Source: Virgibacillus_F flavescens
GTDB lineage: Bacteria; Bacillota; Bacilli; Bacillales; Amphibacillaceae
Reading direction: 5' to 3'
Assembly: GCF_050574275.1 (NCBI RefSeq)
Contig: NZ_CP192260.1
Coordinates: forward strand, 930,001-994,000
Length of the DNA: 64,000 nucleotides
A program made the translations under genes and the position numbers. Shown here one piece after another: positions 17,158 to 26,287 of the stretch. Each line of letters begins with the position of its first letter. The first letter of the stretch is position 1. A model generated the notes under the pieces. The model was given only the letters and a program-made list of their open reading frames with translations. It did not search any database and was not told the DNA's origin.

Positions 17158-17628
17158 CTATCTATTTGCTGGCCACGAGCCTTGCAGTTTACGAATTAAC
17201 ACAATTTGACCTATGTGATACGAGTCGTGCATAATCCATTGTGCGACCTCATCCGATAAAGATAATTCCTCTAAATCATTATCATCAAGGCTGTTTAAGG
17301 TTTTGTGAATGCTCAGTTCAATTCTTCTTGATCTTTCTACCGTGGCTTCCCAATCTGTAACTTCTTTTGGATCGCCAGGCTGCCCAAAGGTATGGTCGTT
17401 GGAGAGTTTCGATTCTCGGGGATTACCCTGCAAATTGGATAGCATTAAATCATTCCAATAGTTTAAATGGTTAACTAACTGCCAAATTGTGTTTTCACCA
17501 GGAGCTGGCTGCCATGCAGCATCAGACGGACTAATACCTTCGAGGGAAGTGGAGAGTGGGACAAACCATCCTTCTTTTTTCCAGCTGTATATTCGTTGAA
17601 GACATAAAAGATCTACCTTGTTTTTCAA
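17158..17628 (-). CDS. DinB/YfiT-like metal-dependent protein
   Basis: 156 residues, four-helix bundle of the DinB superfamily. The three metal-ligand histidines fall in LVNHLNYWND (about 52-53) and HDSYHIGQIVLIR (about 134-138). The end IRKLQGSWPANR is typical of the subfamily in Bacillaceae. Relatives act as thiol (bacillithiol) transferases, but most are uncharacterised. The gene is monocistronic, with its own terminator. Confidence 0.82.
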   Translation of the reverse strand: MKNKVDLLCLQRIYSWKKEGWFVPLSTSLEGISPSDAAWQPAPGENTIWQLVNHLNYWNDLMLSNLQGNPRESKLSNDHTFGQPGDPKEVTDWEATVERSRRIELSIHKTLNSLDDNDLEELSLSDEVAQWIMHDSYHIGQIVLIRKLQGSWPANR

Positions 17629-17886
17629 AACGCTAGTCCTCCCTTTCTCAATAGGTGTACCAACTTCTTGTTCCCTAAATTACAGCAACTAACCTTAAAT
17701 GGGAGAAATACTTAAAATTCATTTTTACGAAAGTTTATAATCAGCTTATCCATACTCAGAAAATTTATCAAAAATACGGTGATAATTTTTTATTTCGTTA
17801 CAATTTTGTTAAAAATTAAAAGTTTTCTAGACAATTAAATTTAAAGTGGTAGAATTTATATAGATACATAAAAGAGGTGAAGACCA

Positions 17887-18471
17887 ATGAAGCTCTGGTT
17901 TAGAAAAGTAACCGTTATCCTTGTTACATTTATGGCTTTAGGGATGTATATCCCGCCAACATACTTAAATGAAGTTGATGCTGAAGAAAATAGTGAAGCG
18001 ATTTTGCCTGAAGACGAACCTACAGCTTCAGATACTGCCGAAGATGAAGTTGTCGATTCCCTGCTTACGGATGCAGCAATGATCGATGCTTTGACGGAAC
18101 AGGCAACAAATCAAACAATAACAAAATTAGGACCGAAAATAGGTGAACAGATTCAACCTGATTTCACTTCTGCTATATTACCAAATATGAAAGAAGTACT
18201 TAATCGTATTATGGAAGAGGCCTCTGAGGAATCACCATACCTTGCAATCACAGAAACTCCTGCGAAAGGCTATGGCGAGAAGATATTTAACTTATATGAT
18301 TACCAGACCAAAAAGGATATTGCCAGATTCCATGTTAGACGTGAAAACAGACCGCTTGAAGGATACTGGTTTAATTTTCATTACCATGTACGTGATGATA
18401 ATTTCGAAAGCCACCATGAAATTGGAGAAATTTACTGGGACAAAAATATTCCACCTAAGTGGATGTCATAA
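17887..18471 (+). CDS. ypjP: YpjP family secreted or membrane-anchored protein
   Basis: 194 residues. An N-terminal hydrophobic segment (about 5-24) is followed by an acidic linker rich in Glu and Asp (30-65). The conserved C-terminal domain has GYGEKIFNLYDYQTKKDIARF and FNFHYHVRDDNFESHHEIG with the tail IYWDKNIPPKWMS. This matches Bacillus YpjP in length and order. The function is unknown; the His-rich FHYHV...HHE segment could bind metal, which is inference. AGAGGTG precedes the ATG. A terminator follows. Confidence 0.85.
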   Translation: MKLWFRKVTVILVTFMALGMYIPPTYLNEVDAEENSEAILPEDEPTASDTAEDEVVDSLLTDAAMIDALTEQATNQTITKLGPKIGEQIQPDFTSAILPNMKEVLNRIMEEASEESPYLAITETPAKGYGEKIFNLYDYQTKKDIARFHVRRENRPLEGYWFNFHYHVRDDNFESHHEIGEIYWDKNIPPKWMS

Positions 18472-18480
18472 TTAAGCAGT

Positions 18481-18519
18481 AGAAACCATCTAAAATACCA
18501 TTGGTGGTTTCTTTTTTAT
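18481..18519 (+). terminator. terminator after ypjP
   Basis: 7-bp stem GAAACCA/TGGTTTC with a 16-base loop and six T. Confidence 0.7.
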
Positions 18520-18898
18520 ATATATATCCACATATAGTGGTTTGAAAAATCAAAAAACAGGGTAGCTACTAATGGGAAAAGTATTTGAAGGACCCCTTGC
18601 TTAGAAGTTAATAAGCAGGATCGTACTGTATTCAAAAAAATTTAGACTACTTTAGTAAAAGTATGATCAATACCTTCGTTAAGGATATTAAGTTAATGGT
18701 GGCTTTATGTAGCCTAAAACAAGGGGTTGTGTACTGAAATTAAAAGTGAATAGGTTGTATCAGCATGAAGACCAATGATTTTTTGAAAATTATAGGTCTA
18801 CTTATTGTAAAATGAATTAATCAGTGATACAGAGTAGTTTTTAATCAGTTCATTTCTCCACTAGTAACATCTATTTCATTAAGTGGAGAGGGAATATA
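18520..18898. other. gene-free stretch, no function seen
   Basis: AT-rich sequence with only very short frames lacking ribosome sites, for example 16 codons from 18764. I suspected a decayed insertion sequence but could not read any transposase motif. Confidence 0.5.
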
Positions 18899-19078
18899 GT
18901 GTCTTACATCAATGAGTTAAAAGAGGAAATTGAGAACACGAGGGAAAAAATGTACCGGGCTTACGAAAATAACCCAATGGATCCGCAAGTACTTGTAATT
19001 TCCCAAGAGTTAGATAAGCTTTTAAATGAATTCGATTTTTATTTAAAGAGTGATTGGACGTCAAAGAATAGCTTTTAG
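18899..19078 (+). CDS. Spo0E-like aspartyl-phosphate phosphatase (59 aa)
   Basis: A short gene of 59 residues. Translation begins MSYINELKEEIENTREKMYR and continues through VLVISQELDKLLNEFDFYL. The signature SQELDKLLNEF and the upstream helix LKEEIENTREKMY are those of the Spo0E family (Spo0E, YisI, YnzD), which dephosphorylate Spo0A-P and delay sporulation. The start is GTG at 18899 with GGAGAGGG 6 bases upstream. It stands alone, so its own promoter must lie in the AT-rich DNA before it. It is the one negative sporulation regulator in the window. Confidence 0.85.
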   Translation: MSYINELKEEIENTREKMYRAYENNPMDPQVLVISQELDKLLNEFDFYLKSDWTSKNSF

Positions 19079-19080
19079 TT

Positions 19081-19114
19081 AAGGGTATTTATTGAGAAGT
19101 TCCAAAATACCCTT
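19081..19114 (+). terminator. hairpin after the Spo0E-like gene
   Basis: Perfect 10-bp inverted repeat AAGGGTATTT/AAATACCCTT with a 14-base loop. No T run follows, so it may be a mRNA 3' stem rather than a full terminator. Confidence 0.5.
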
Positions 19115-19185
19115 GAATACTAGTTTAACGACTTCTGCTTATTAAGCTTTAGGATAAGCAAGTAGGGATTTTTTGTATGCTGAAG

Positions 19186-19221
19186 ACCCGATACCTTTTT
19201 ATTAGGGTATCGGGTTTTTAA
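19186..19221 (+). terminator. T-tailed hairpin upstream of peptidase E
   Basis: 10-bp stem ACCCGATACC/GGTATCGGGT followed by TTTTTAATTT. Together with the preceding hairpin it ends the Spo0E-like transcript. Confidence 0.75.
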
Positions 19222-19337
19222 TTTAATGTACTGGTTATTATTAATTTTAAGGTTGCGCGCTTAAAATTAGAGTAGTATTATTATAAAAATTGGAAATTGG
19301 TGGAAATTATAATGAAAGAAAGATAGAGGTGGATTAC

Positions 19338-19997
19338 ATGAACAAGCATTTATTTTTATATGGTGGTGGACCTCCATTTACATCGAATATGGCAAAAAAG
19401 TTTGTTGCGCTGACTGAAAAAACGAATAAACCTGTATCCATTTTATTTGTAGAGCGAACTGGGTGGCGAGAATACATAGCTGATTATACAGATCAATTAA
19501 GAAAGTTTGGTTTTGAGGAATTTCATGTTTTGCCATTACCTTCAACGCCAATTTCAGAAGCAGTCAACGCGATAAATAATAGTTCTGGAATTATCATCAA
19601 TGGTGGGGATACCAATAAATATGCTGATTACATCGTTGATACGCCTATTTCAGATGCTATTCAAAAAATCTATGACGCAGGGGGACCAGTAGCTGGTTTT
19701 TCAGCTGGTGCATTGATAAGCCCTGAGGTATGCATCATTTCAGGTAAAGATAATGAGCAAAGTGAATTTCAGCAACGAAATGGTCTGGGGTTACTTTCAA
19801 CTGTTATAGTAGCTGTTCATTTTTCAGAGTGGAATGATAAAGCGCATCTGAGAGCAGCATCTGCTAAATATCCATCTTGCACGAACTATGGAATCGACGA
19901 AGGCACATGTATCTACATGGTTAATGGAGAAATTGCAGATACAGAGGGTGCCGGGGTCTATTCTCTAAAAGATAATATATTATATAAATTAAATTAA
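19338..19997 (+). CDS. pepE: peptidase E family (S51) dipeptidase
   Basis: 219 residues. The nucleophile motif is AGFSAGALI (Ser122), preceded by IIINGGDTNKYADYI (about 85-99), the layout of the S51 family with its Ser-His-Glu triad. PepE-type enzymes cleave Asp-X dipeptides; this shorter Firmicutes branch is uncharacterised. AGAGGTGG lies 5 bases before the ATG at 19338. The frame opens 16 codons earlier without a ribosome site. No signal peptide, so cytosolic. Confidence 0.82.
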   Translation: MNKHLFLYGGGPPFTSNMAKKFVALTEKTNKPVSILFVERTGWREYIADYTDQLRKFGFEEFHVLPLPSTPISEAVNAINNSSGIIINGGDTNKYADYIVDTPISDAIQKIYDAGGPVAGFSAGALISPEVCIISGKDNEQSEFQQRNGLGLLSTVIVAVHFSEWNDKAHLRAASAKYPSCTNYGIDEGTCIYMVNGEIADTEGAGVYSLKDNILYKLN

Positions 19998-20044
19998 AAA
20001 GAAACAGAACTAGCGGCATTCACCAGCTAGTTCTGTTTCTTTTT
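19996..20044. terminator. bidirectional terminator
   Basis: 19-bp perfect stem (19996-20014 with 20026-20044) around an 11-base loop, A-rich and T-rich at the ends, between convergent genes. Confidence 0.9.
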
Positions 20045-20045
20045 G

Positions 20046-21416
20046 TTAATAAATTATATGAGCTATTATAGCGATAATTGGTAATGAAATTAATGTGCGT
20101 TCCATAAATACGAGAAACAATCGTCCAACCCCAACTGGGATCTTAGAAATAATCAGTAAGGTTCCCATTTCAGTCAGATAGATTATTTGTACTAATGATA
20201 ACGCGGCAATTACGAATCTTGTAATCTCGGCATCGATACCGGTTGCCAGGACCGCAGGAATAAACATATCAATAAATCCTACTACAGTAGCAGGGGCTGC
20301 TTGTGCTGCTTCGGGGATCTGCAGTAATTGTAAAATTGGTATCATTGGCTTGGAAATAAATTCAAATACGGATGTGAACTCAGCTATAATTAATGCAATA
20401 GTTCCGATTGCCATAACCTGTGGCATAAGGACGAAAATAATTCCTAGGAACACATCACTGCCTTGTTTAAGTTGAGATTTCAGGGAACCAGCGCTTTTTG
20501 CTCGTTTGATAGCTTGTTGAACTCCCCATTTAAATTTTGAAACTCCCTTTGGAATATCTTCATTGTAATCGTTGTCTTTCATATAAGAATCCGGAATTCT
20601 GGATAGAGGTGGTATCCTTGGAACGATTACAGCACTAACAATTCCTGCTATACAAATCGTCAGGTACAGGAGCGGGAACATATGATCAAGATCTAACATT
20701 CCTGCTATTACGAGACAGAACGGCAGGGAGACGGATGAGAAACAGGTAGCAATAGCGGCTGCTTCTCGTCCGGTATAAAAGCCATCACGATGCTGCTCAC
20801 GGGTTATTACAACGCCTACATTTACATTTCCAACCCAGGAGGCTAATAAGTCGATAGCTGAACGTCCTGGAAGGGTGAAGAGCGGTTTCGTCACACCCCT
20901 GAGCAGTGATCCGAAAAATTCCATCGCTCCAAAATTGATCAGATAAGGCATTAAAAAGGATGCAACTAAAAACCATACAATTAGCGTTGTTAATAAACCG
21001 AACATTACTTGACCAGTAACTTCTGAGTTGATTAAATGGAACCCTACATTGTAATAAGTCATAAGCACAAAAATAGTACCGAGTACCCTAGTTACTGTCC
21101 AAAAAGCAGATACGTTGAATAAAGAATTTAATAGGCTGGAATTTAAAATTGCTTTTGGTTTAAATAACGTTGTAACTACAGTAAGTAAACTCGAAATTAC
21201 TATTACGTAAGTTACAATTACAGGGAGGATCCCTGCTAAAGCTTCAATTAAAAATTCGGTTATTATTCCAAGTGGTATATTAAACGTACCTCCTATATAA
21301 ATGGGGAATAAGAAAATGAATACACCGAATAAAGATGGAAGTAAGAATTTCATTAAACCTTTTTGATCAATACCAGTTACGTCACTCTCGTTTTTTGGCT
21401 CTACGTTACTTTTCAT
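20046..21416 (-). CDS. YjiH family membrane protein with nucleoside-recognition (Gate) domain
   Basis: 456 residues with about ten membrane helices. The segment GRSAIDLLASWVGNVNVGVVITREQH and the C-terminal FIDMFIPAVLATGIDAEITRFVIAALSLVQIIYLTEMG are hallmarks of YjiH proteins, which contain a Gate (nucleoside recognition) domain. The substrate is unknown. It is the last gene of a likely operon with the aminotransferase (41-base gap), so transport of an amino-acid-like substrate of that enzyme is a reasonable inference. Confidence 0.85.
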   Translation of the reverse strand: MKSNVEPKNESDVTGIDQKGLMKFLLPSLFGVFIFLFPIYIGGTFNIPLGIITEFLIEALAGILPVIVTYVIVISSLLTVVTTLFKPKAILNSSLLNSLFNVSAFWTVTRVLGTIFVLMTYYNVGFHLINSEVTGQVMFGLLTTLIVWFLVASFLMPYLINFGAMEFFGSLLRGVTKPLFTLPGRSAIDLLASWVGNVNVGVVITREQHRDGFYTGREAAAIATCFSSVSLPFCLVIAGMLDLDHMFPLLYLTICIAGIVSAVIVPRIPPLSRIPDSYMKDNDYNEDIPKGVSKFKWGVQQAIKRAKSAGSLKSQLKQGSDVFLGIIFVLMPQVMAIGTIALIIAEFTSVFEFISKPMIPILQLLQIPEAAQAAPATVVGFIDMFIPAVLATGIDAEITRFVIAALSLVQIIYLTEMGTLLIISKIPVGVGRLFLVFMERTLISLPIIAIIAHIIY

Positions 21417-21457
21417 TTATAATCCCCCTCGTATTTTAAACGCCCCTAACAGCTTTG

Positions 21458-22762
21458 TTATAGTGTTGAAATAACTTCATCAAGTACATCTAAGCCATGG
21501 TCGATTTGCTCTTTTGTAACAGTTAAAGGAGGAATCATTCGAATTACTTCACCGGAATTCCCGCAAAGATAAAATAAAACACCTTTTTCCAAACAACCAT
21601 TCAATACTTTCATGACAGCGTCGCCATCGGGTTTACCTGTCTGAATATCCTTTATGGAAATACCAATCATTAACCCTATTCCTCGCACATCATCAATTAC
21701 TGGATATTTTTCTTTTAGCTTTGCAAGCCGAGTCAGTGTGTATGAACCCATACGTTTTGTGTTTTCCAGAAGATTTTCTTCTTTTATCACTTCAAGAGAA
21801 GCGCGAGCTGCTGCACAAGCTATGGGATTCCCTCCAAAGGTGGTTCCATGAGAGCCGAGTGGCCATTGGTCCATAAGTTCTTTTGAGGCAATTGTTGCAC
21901 TAAGCGGCATTCCTGCAGCTATTCCTTTTGCAACTGCCATTATGTCTGGCTTCACATCAAATGTTTGAGCGGCAAACCAATCTCCAGTTCGGCCAAAACC
22001 AGTCTGTACTTCGTCAAAAATCAATAAAATATCGTGACGGTCACATATTTCTCGGACCTTTTTCAACCATGATTTAGGAGGTATGATGTATCCTCCTTCA
22101 CCTAAGATTGGCTCGAGAATCATACAAGCTACTTCCTCGGGATCGACTTGGTGATTAAATAAATTTTCAGCATCTTTTTCCAATTTCTCAGCGAAGAACA
22201 CTTCTGGGTCTAAACCATCTGGGCAATCTTGAGGGTGCGCGTATGGTAATTGGTACGTTAACCAGGAAGGCTGCTGGTGCTTGCGGTATTTACTTTTCGA
22301 AGTAGAGACACTTAATGCACCAATAGATCGTCCATGAAAACATCCAGTAAAGGAGATTGCATAGGGACGTTTTTTTACATATTTTGCTAACTTCAATGCT
22401 CCTTCAATAGCTTCGGTTCCGCTGTTTGCAAAGAAAAAATTATCTAACTTAGGTGGAAGAATGGATTGAAGCTCTTCCGCTAATTTCAAAATGGATTCGT
22501 AAATAATTACGCCAGATGGACCGTGGATTAGATGGTCCGCGCTGTTTTTAATAGCCTGTACAACTTTAGGGTGCCGGTGTCCGACGTTTTCAACAGCAAT
22601 GCCTGATGTGAAATCCAGATATTCTTTGCCGTCGACGCCGTAATAATAACATCCTTCCGCTTTTACAACTGGCAGGTTTGGATGGTCCTTTGCCATACTT
22701 GGTGCCAGATAATTACCAATAGAGTTAACTAATTCTTGCCAATTTTTCTCTGTGTGTGTCAT
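21458..22762 (-). CDS. gabT: class III aminotransferase, 4-aminobutyrate aminotransferase-like
   Basis: 434 residues, fold-type I PLP enzyme. FFANSGTEAIEGALKLAK binds the cofactor phosphate, LLIFDEVQTGFGRTG carries Asp250, which contacts the pyridine ring, and DIMAVAKGIAAGMPL carries the Schiff-base Lys279. The length and motifs fit GabT-type omega-aminotransferases moving the amino group of GABA or a related omega-amino acid to 2-oxoglutarate, but ornithine or acetylornithine specificity cannot be excluded by eye. It begins 18 bases after a regulator gene on the same strand and is followed by a YjiH permease-like gene. No succinate-semialdehyde dehydrogenase is nearby. Confidence 0.85.
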   Translation of the reverse strand: MTHTEKNWQELVNSIGNYLAPSMAKDHPNLPVVKAEGCYYYGVDGKEYLDFTSGIAVENVGHRHPKVVQAIKNSADHLIHGPSGVIIYESILKLAEELQSILPPKLDNFFFANSGTEAIEGALKLAKYVKKRPYAISFTGCFHGRSIGALSVSTSKSKYRKHQQPSWLTYQLPYAHPQDCPDGLDPEVFFAEKLEKDAENLFNHQVDPEEVACMILEPILGEGGYIIPPKSWLKKVREICDRHDILLIFDEVQTGFGRTGDWFAAQTFDVKPDIMAVAKGIAAGMPLSATIASKELMDQWPLGSHGTTFGGNPIACAAARASLEVIKEENLLENTKRMGSYTLTRLAKLKEKYPVIDDVRGIGLMIGISIKDIQTGKPDGDAVMKVLNGCLEKGVLFYLCGNSGEVIRMIPPLTVTKEQIDHGLDVLDEVISTL

Positions 22763-22780
22763 AAAAATCCTCCGTTATCG

Positions 22781-24109
22781 TTAGTTTAGGTATTTTTTCA
22801 GTTTTCGAACTACAGAAGGTTGGCTAATGCCCAATACTTTTGCCATTTCAGTAGTAGTTTTATATCGCTTTTGGGCATTTATTAATACTTCTTCTTCAAT
22901 TTTTTCAAGAATAGCTGGCAGCGTGCGACCATCTATGTCGAGCGTATTCATGCTGGAATCATTTTTACGGTATTCAACAGGCAAGTCATCCTTGGTAATA
23001 CTATTTGTCTCATTCTGAACGATTAGCCGTTCGATTAAATTCTTAACTTCCAGGTGATTACCGCTCCATTCCAAATGAAGTAACTCGTGAAATAAGCTAT
23101 CTGATAACTTCTTACTAACCTGGTATTGAGCGTTATATCTATTCAAGTAATTTTGTATGATTAAGCTTAAATCTTCTAATCTTTCACGCAGGGGTTTGAT
23201 GTGGATAGGAACCACGTGAAGGAAATAAAACAAGTCTTCGCGAAATTGTTTTTGAGCCATTAATGTTTCCAGGTGAAGCTCGGTGGAACTCACAATTCTA
23301 AAATTGCCTTTTGTAACTATCAGTGCTTTCATTAGAATGGATTGAGATACTAAAGACAGTTCTTCTACACCTTGAAGGTAAAGTGTTCCGGTTTTTGCCA
23401 TTTGAAGGTATCCAATTTTTTGCGGGGAATTAGCCGCAGAACCACCAACTAATTCATTTTCAAAGATTGCATCTGGAATTGAAGCGCAATTAACTTCAAT
23501 AAAAGGACCTTTGTGCCTTGAGCTTTGGTTATGAATGAGTTTTGCTATCGTGGATTTCCCTACGCCGCCTTCTCCCTGCAACGTTACAGATACATCCAAT
23601 GGAGCGATTTTATTGACCGTTTTCAGAATTTGTTTCATTGACTTACTTTCTGCTACAAGTCCTTCAACTGTTAAGCTTTCCTCTCTAAGCAGTGCCAGTT
23701 CACCTTTTACGGTTGACATCTCCCCCTCAAGTTCATTCAGATAATCCTGAAGGTCGTGTAACTCAGATACTTCATAGGAATAACTAATTACAAACTCTAC
23801 TTCGTGCTGCTCGTTAAATAGTGGAATCGCTGTAATGAGCACCTTGCTTCCACTTGGAGTAGTTTGTACAAGTGCGACTTTCTTTTTTTGTTTCAAAACC
23901 AGAGGCGTGATAGCTGGTGAAAAAATACCTTTTGATTCTAATTCATAAACAGATTGTCCTAGCAAATCGTCAGCAGATAAATTGTATTTTAACCCGCTTA
24001 TCTGGGACACCTTTATTATTTTACCTTCTCGATTTGTAATAATAATGTCTTCCTCATACGAATCGATAATTTCTTCTTCAGCATTTGGTAGAAGATAAAG
24101 ACTTTTCAT
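22781..24109 (-). CDS. PAS-AAA-HTH regulator with degenerate sigma-54 activator domain
   Basis: 442 residues. PAS-like sensor (about 15-110), a coiled coil (115-145), an AAA+ domain (150-375) and a Fis/TyrR-type helix-turn-helix (400-442, TTTEMAKVLGISQPSVVRKLKK). Walker A is intact (GEGGVGKS, 179-186). The GAFTGA loop that contacts sigma-54 is missing: ELVGGSAANSPQKIGYL stands there. Walker B reads TLYLQGVEEL, lacking the usual Asp-Glu. It therefore probably cannot remodel sigma-54 polymerase and may act like TyrR, as a ligand-responsive DNA binder. First gene of the gabT-YjiH operon; regulation of that operon is inferred from position. Confidence 0.85.
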   Translation of the reverse strand: MKSLYLLPNAEEEIIDSYEEDIIITNREGKIIKVSQISGLKYNLSADDLLGQSVYELESKGIFSPAITPLVLKQKKKVALVQTTPSGSKVLITAIPLFNEQHEVEFVISYSYEVSELHDLQDYLNELEGEMSTVKGELALLREESLTVEGLVAESKSMKQILKTVNKIAPLDVSVTLQGEGGVGKSTIAKLIHNQSSRHKGPFIEVNCASIPDAIFENELVGGSAANSPQKIGYLQMAKTGTLYLQGVEELSLVSQSILMKALIVTKGNFRIVSSTELHLETLMAQKQFREDLFYFLHVVPIHIKPLRERLEDLSLIIQNYLNRYNAQYQVSKKLSDSLFHELLHLEWSGNHLEVKNLIERLIVQNETNSITKDDLPVEYRKNDSSMNTLDIDGRTLPAILEKIEEEVLINAQKRYKTTTEMAKVLGISQPSVVRKLKKYLN

Positions 24110-24243
24110 GAAAAATCACTCCTGCACTGGAAATTAATTCAAATTTAAATAATTATTTGATTTTGTATAATGAGTATACATAATAGTATTCTGATATGCA
24201 ATACTAATCGGTATTTTCTGTCATTTATAAGTGTTGCTTTAAC

Positions 24244-24276
24244 AAAAAAAGTCCCCCTGCTCATAGAGCAAAGGGA
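24244..24276 (-). terminator. terminator after terC
   Basis: On the minus strand GTCCC-TTTGCTC-TAT-GAGCAGG-GGGAC followed by seven T. Confidence 0.8.
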
Positions 24277-24313
24277 CATTAACAAGCTTACGTTTTTCTT
24301 CCTGGGATTCTTG

Positions 24314-25081
24314 CTATTCTTCGTAATCCTCAGCAGGTCCGCGCTTCTTAGCCAACACGACGGAAACTGCTACAATTAATAACATTACGCCCCAGAAGGT
24401 AACTTTCCACCAGATGCTGTGGGTGAACGATTCTGATAGTATTCCTAAGTTTAAATCCGGGTGAGCTAAAGTGTGCAGAGCGAGCTTCACACCAACCCAT
24501 GCCACGATAATGAATGCAGCTTTTTCGAAAACTGGATACTTTTTCATGTATTTGACAACGTAAGTGGCAGCCACACGAATAAATGCCAGTCCGATTGCCA
24601 TACCTACGAAAACTACAATAAATTTACCGCCATCCATTCCACCAAATGATGGTAATCCAGTTGAAGGTAATGCAACTGCAATAGCTACCGCAGCTAAGAT
24701 GGAGTCGATTGCAAAAGCGATATCGGTAAGTTCAACCTTTAGTATTGTCTTCCATAGGCTTTGGTTTTCATCGATTGACGAATTGGAATCTTTTTTTTCT
24801 TCTTTTTTGTTTTTAATTATATTTTTAACACCTAAATAAATTAAGTAAGCAGCACCAATTGCTTGAATTTGCCATATATTTACCACAAATGAAATCGCAA
24901 ATAGCGCAGCGAAACGAAATACATAGGCACCAATAATTCCATAAAATAACGCCTTTTTACGTTTTTTTTCAGGTAAATTCTTAACGATCACACCCATTAC
25001 CAGTGCGTTATCTGCCGAAAGTAATCCTTCCAGTCCAATAATCACAAGCAGGGCCCAACCATATTCAAGCCATAAATCCAT
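24314..25081 (-). CDS. TerC family metal-ion exporter, YceF/YkoY-like
   Basis: 255 residues, seven membrane helices. Key acidic motifs are GLEGLLSADNALVMG near the N-terminus and TDIAFAIDSILAAVAIA in the middle, the metal-binding sites of the TerC fold. The closest B. subtilis relatives by memory are YceF and YkoY, implicated in manganese export and metal loading of secreted enzymes. I looked for a yybP-ykoY manganese riboswitch upstream, but only about 120 bases separate it from the divergent gene and no such fold was seen. A terminator follows. Confidence 0.87.
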   Translation of the reverse strand: MDLWLEYGWALLVIIGLEGLLSADNALVMGVIVKNLPEKKRKKALFYGIIGAYVFRFAALFAISFVVNIWQIQAIGAAYLIYLGVKNIIKNKKEEKKDSNSSIDENQSLWKTILKVELTDIAFAIDSILAAVAIAVALPSTGLPSFGGMDGGKFIVVFVGMAIGLAFIRVAATYVVKYMKKYPVFEKAAFIIVAWVGVKLALHTLAHPDLNLGILSESFTHSIWWKVTFWGVMLLIVAVSVVLAKKRGPAEDYEE

Positions 25082-25209
25082 AAAATCACCTTCCGTTGTT
25101 CATCCTAACTGTACTCATTCCCGAAAGATGGAGGGGTGCAAACATGGAGTGAAAAAATGGTATAATTCATATAGTAGCAATATTAGGGAAATTTAGGAGA
25201 GGGTACTGG

Positions 25210-25653
25210 ATGGGATATAAATACAATAATCAAAAGCAATGGTTTCAAAAGGGAATGGGTTCTTTTTTAGCTGCTTTTATTAACTTAGGTGTACTTGCAA
25301 TGAACATTTATACTACCGGAAGTCCACCGTTATTTTTTTACGTTCTTCATGTTTTGATAACTGTAATCGGTGTTGCAGTTGGCATAAATTATATTAACTA
25401 TCCAGATAAAGATTACATCCAGGTGGATCATGATACTATTTCGATATATAGGGGTCTATTCATCCCACGAAAAACAATTCCATTCGATTCTATTAAACGA
25501 GTCGTGGAAGTAAGTTCAATAATAGAACTAAAATTTTACGAGGATGATAGTGAACAACTATTATATCCCGAATGGCTGGATGAAACAGACGCAAACGAAG
25601 TGAAAGAAAAGTTAAGGAAGGTAACTAACTGGAGGAATACGAATGTCAACTAG
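25210..25653 (+). CDS. two-TM protein with PH-like C-terminal domain
   Basis: 147 residues. Two hydrophobic helices (about 18-36 and 42-62, FFYVLHVLITVIGVAVGINYI) are followed by a beta-rich domain (YIQVDHDTISIYRGLFIPRKTIPFDSIKRVVE) like the bacterial PH/DUF304 group, and a final helix. The function is unknown. Its stop overlaps the next gene by 11 bases, so the two are translationally coupled. Confidence 0.72.
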   Translation: MGYKYNNQKQWFQKGMGSFLAAFINLGVLAMNIYTTGSPPLFFYVLHVLITVIGVAVGINYINYPDKDYIQVDHDTISIYRGLFIPRKTIPFDSIKRVVEVSSIIELKFYEDDSEQLLYPEWLDETDANEVKEKLRKVTNWRNTNVN

Positions 25654-26215
25654 TTCTGCTTATTCCAAAATTCCAATCCTGGAGACAGAAAACTACATAG
25701 TAAGAGGATTAACTATAGCAGACGCAACAAAGCTTTTTGAATTTTTGGGTGATAAGGAGACGATGAAGTTCCTGACGCCTCATCCAGTAACGACGGAAGG
25801 GAAAATGAAAGAAAAAATTGTAGAACAGCTGAAGCTTTATGAAGATCAAAAAGAAATCCCCTGGGTAATTGTGAATAAACGGAATGAAGAGATCGTGGGG
25901 CAGTTCAGTTTCCACAAACTAAATATGTGGCACAAAAAAGCGGAAATGGGGGTTGTTATTCGTAAAGAATATCAACAGAAAGGTGTCATGCGTGAGGTTC
26001 TGGTGAAACTGCTTGAATTCGGATTTGAGACGCTTGGGCTGAACAGGATTGTCGGCGATATTTTTGCTGAAAACATAGGCTCAGAAAAGCTTTTGACAAG
26101 ATTTGGATTTACGAAGGAAGGTGTTATGCGTCAAACCGATTTCGACGGCGAAAACTATCATGATACAGTGGTATTTTCACTGATGAGATCCGAGTACTTT
26201 AAAGTGGAAGATTAA
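25643..26215 (+). CDS. GNAT acetyltransferase, RimJ/RimL-like
   Basis: 190 residues. The sequence from IVRGLTIADATKLFEFLGDKETMKFL to LNRIVGDIFAENIGSEKLLTRFGFTKEGVMRQ follows the RimJ/RimL (Acetyltransf_3) pattern; the CoA loop is EMGVVIRKEYQQKGVMREVL. Substrates of this branch include N-terminal residues of ribosomal proteins and other amines, so none can be assigned. GGAGG lies 7 bases before the ATG, inside the upstream gene. Confidence 0.82.
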   Translation: MSTSSAYSKIPILETENYIVRGLTIADATKLFEFLGDKETMKFLTPHPVTTEGKMKEKIVEQLKLYEDQKEIPWVIVNKRNEEIVGQFSFHKLNMWHKKAEMGVVIRKEYQQKGVMREVLVKLLEFGFETLGLNRIVGDIFAENIGSEKLLTRFGFTKEGVMRQTDFDGENYHDTVVFSLMRSEYFKVED

Positions 26216-26234
26216 ATGTTTTGAACATCAAAAT

Positions 26235-26285
26235 AACCACCCATTCGTTCTATGGACAAGACCTTAGACAACGAATGGGTGGTTT
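26235..26285. terminator. bidirectional terminator, 15-bp stem
   Basis: 15-base inverted repeat (26235-26249 with 26270-26284) between convergent genes, T-rich at both ends. Confidence 0.85.
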
Positions 26286-26287
26286 GT

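Noticed and set aside
18560..18830. Decayed insertion-sequence fragment
   Set aside because: The stretch looked unlike its neighbours, but no transposase motif, inverted repeat or target duplication could be read.
22762..22781. Sigma-54 promoter for gabT
   Set aside because: Only 18 bases separate gabT from the regulator, no -24/-12 pair is visible, and the regulator lacks GAFTGA.
25082..25209. yybP-ykoY manganese riboswitch before the TerC gene
   Set aside because: The family often has one, but the gap is short and shared with a divergent gene, and I found no matching paired helices.
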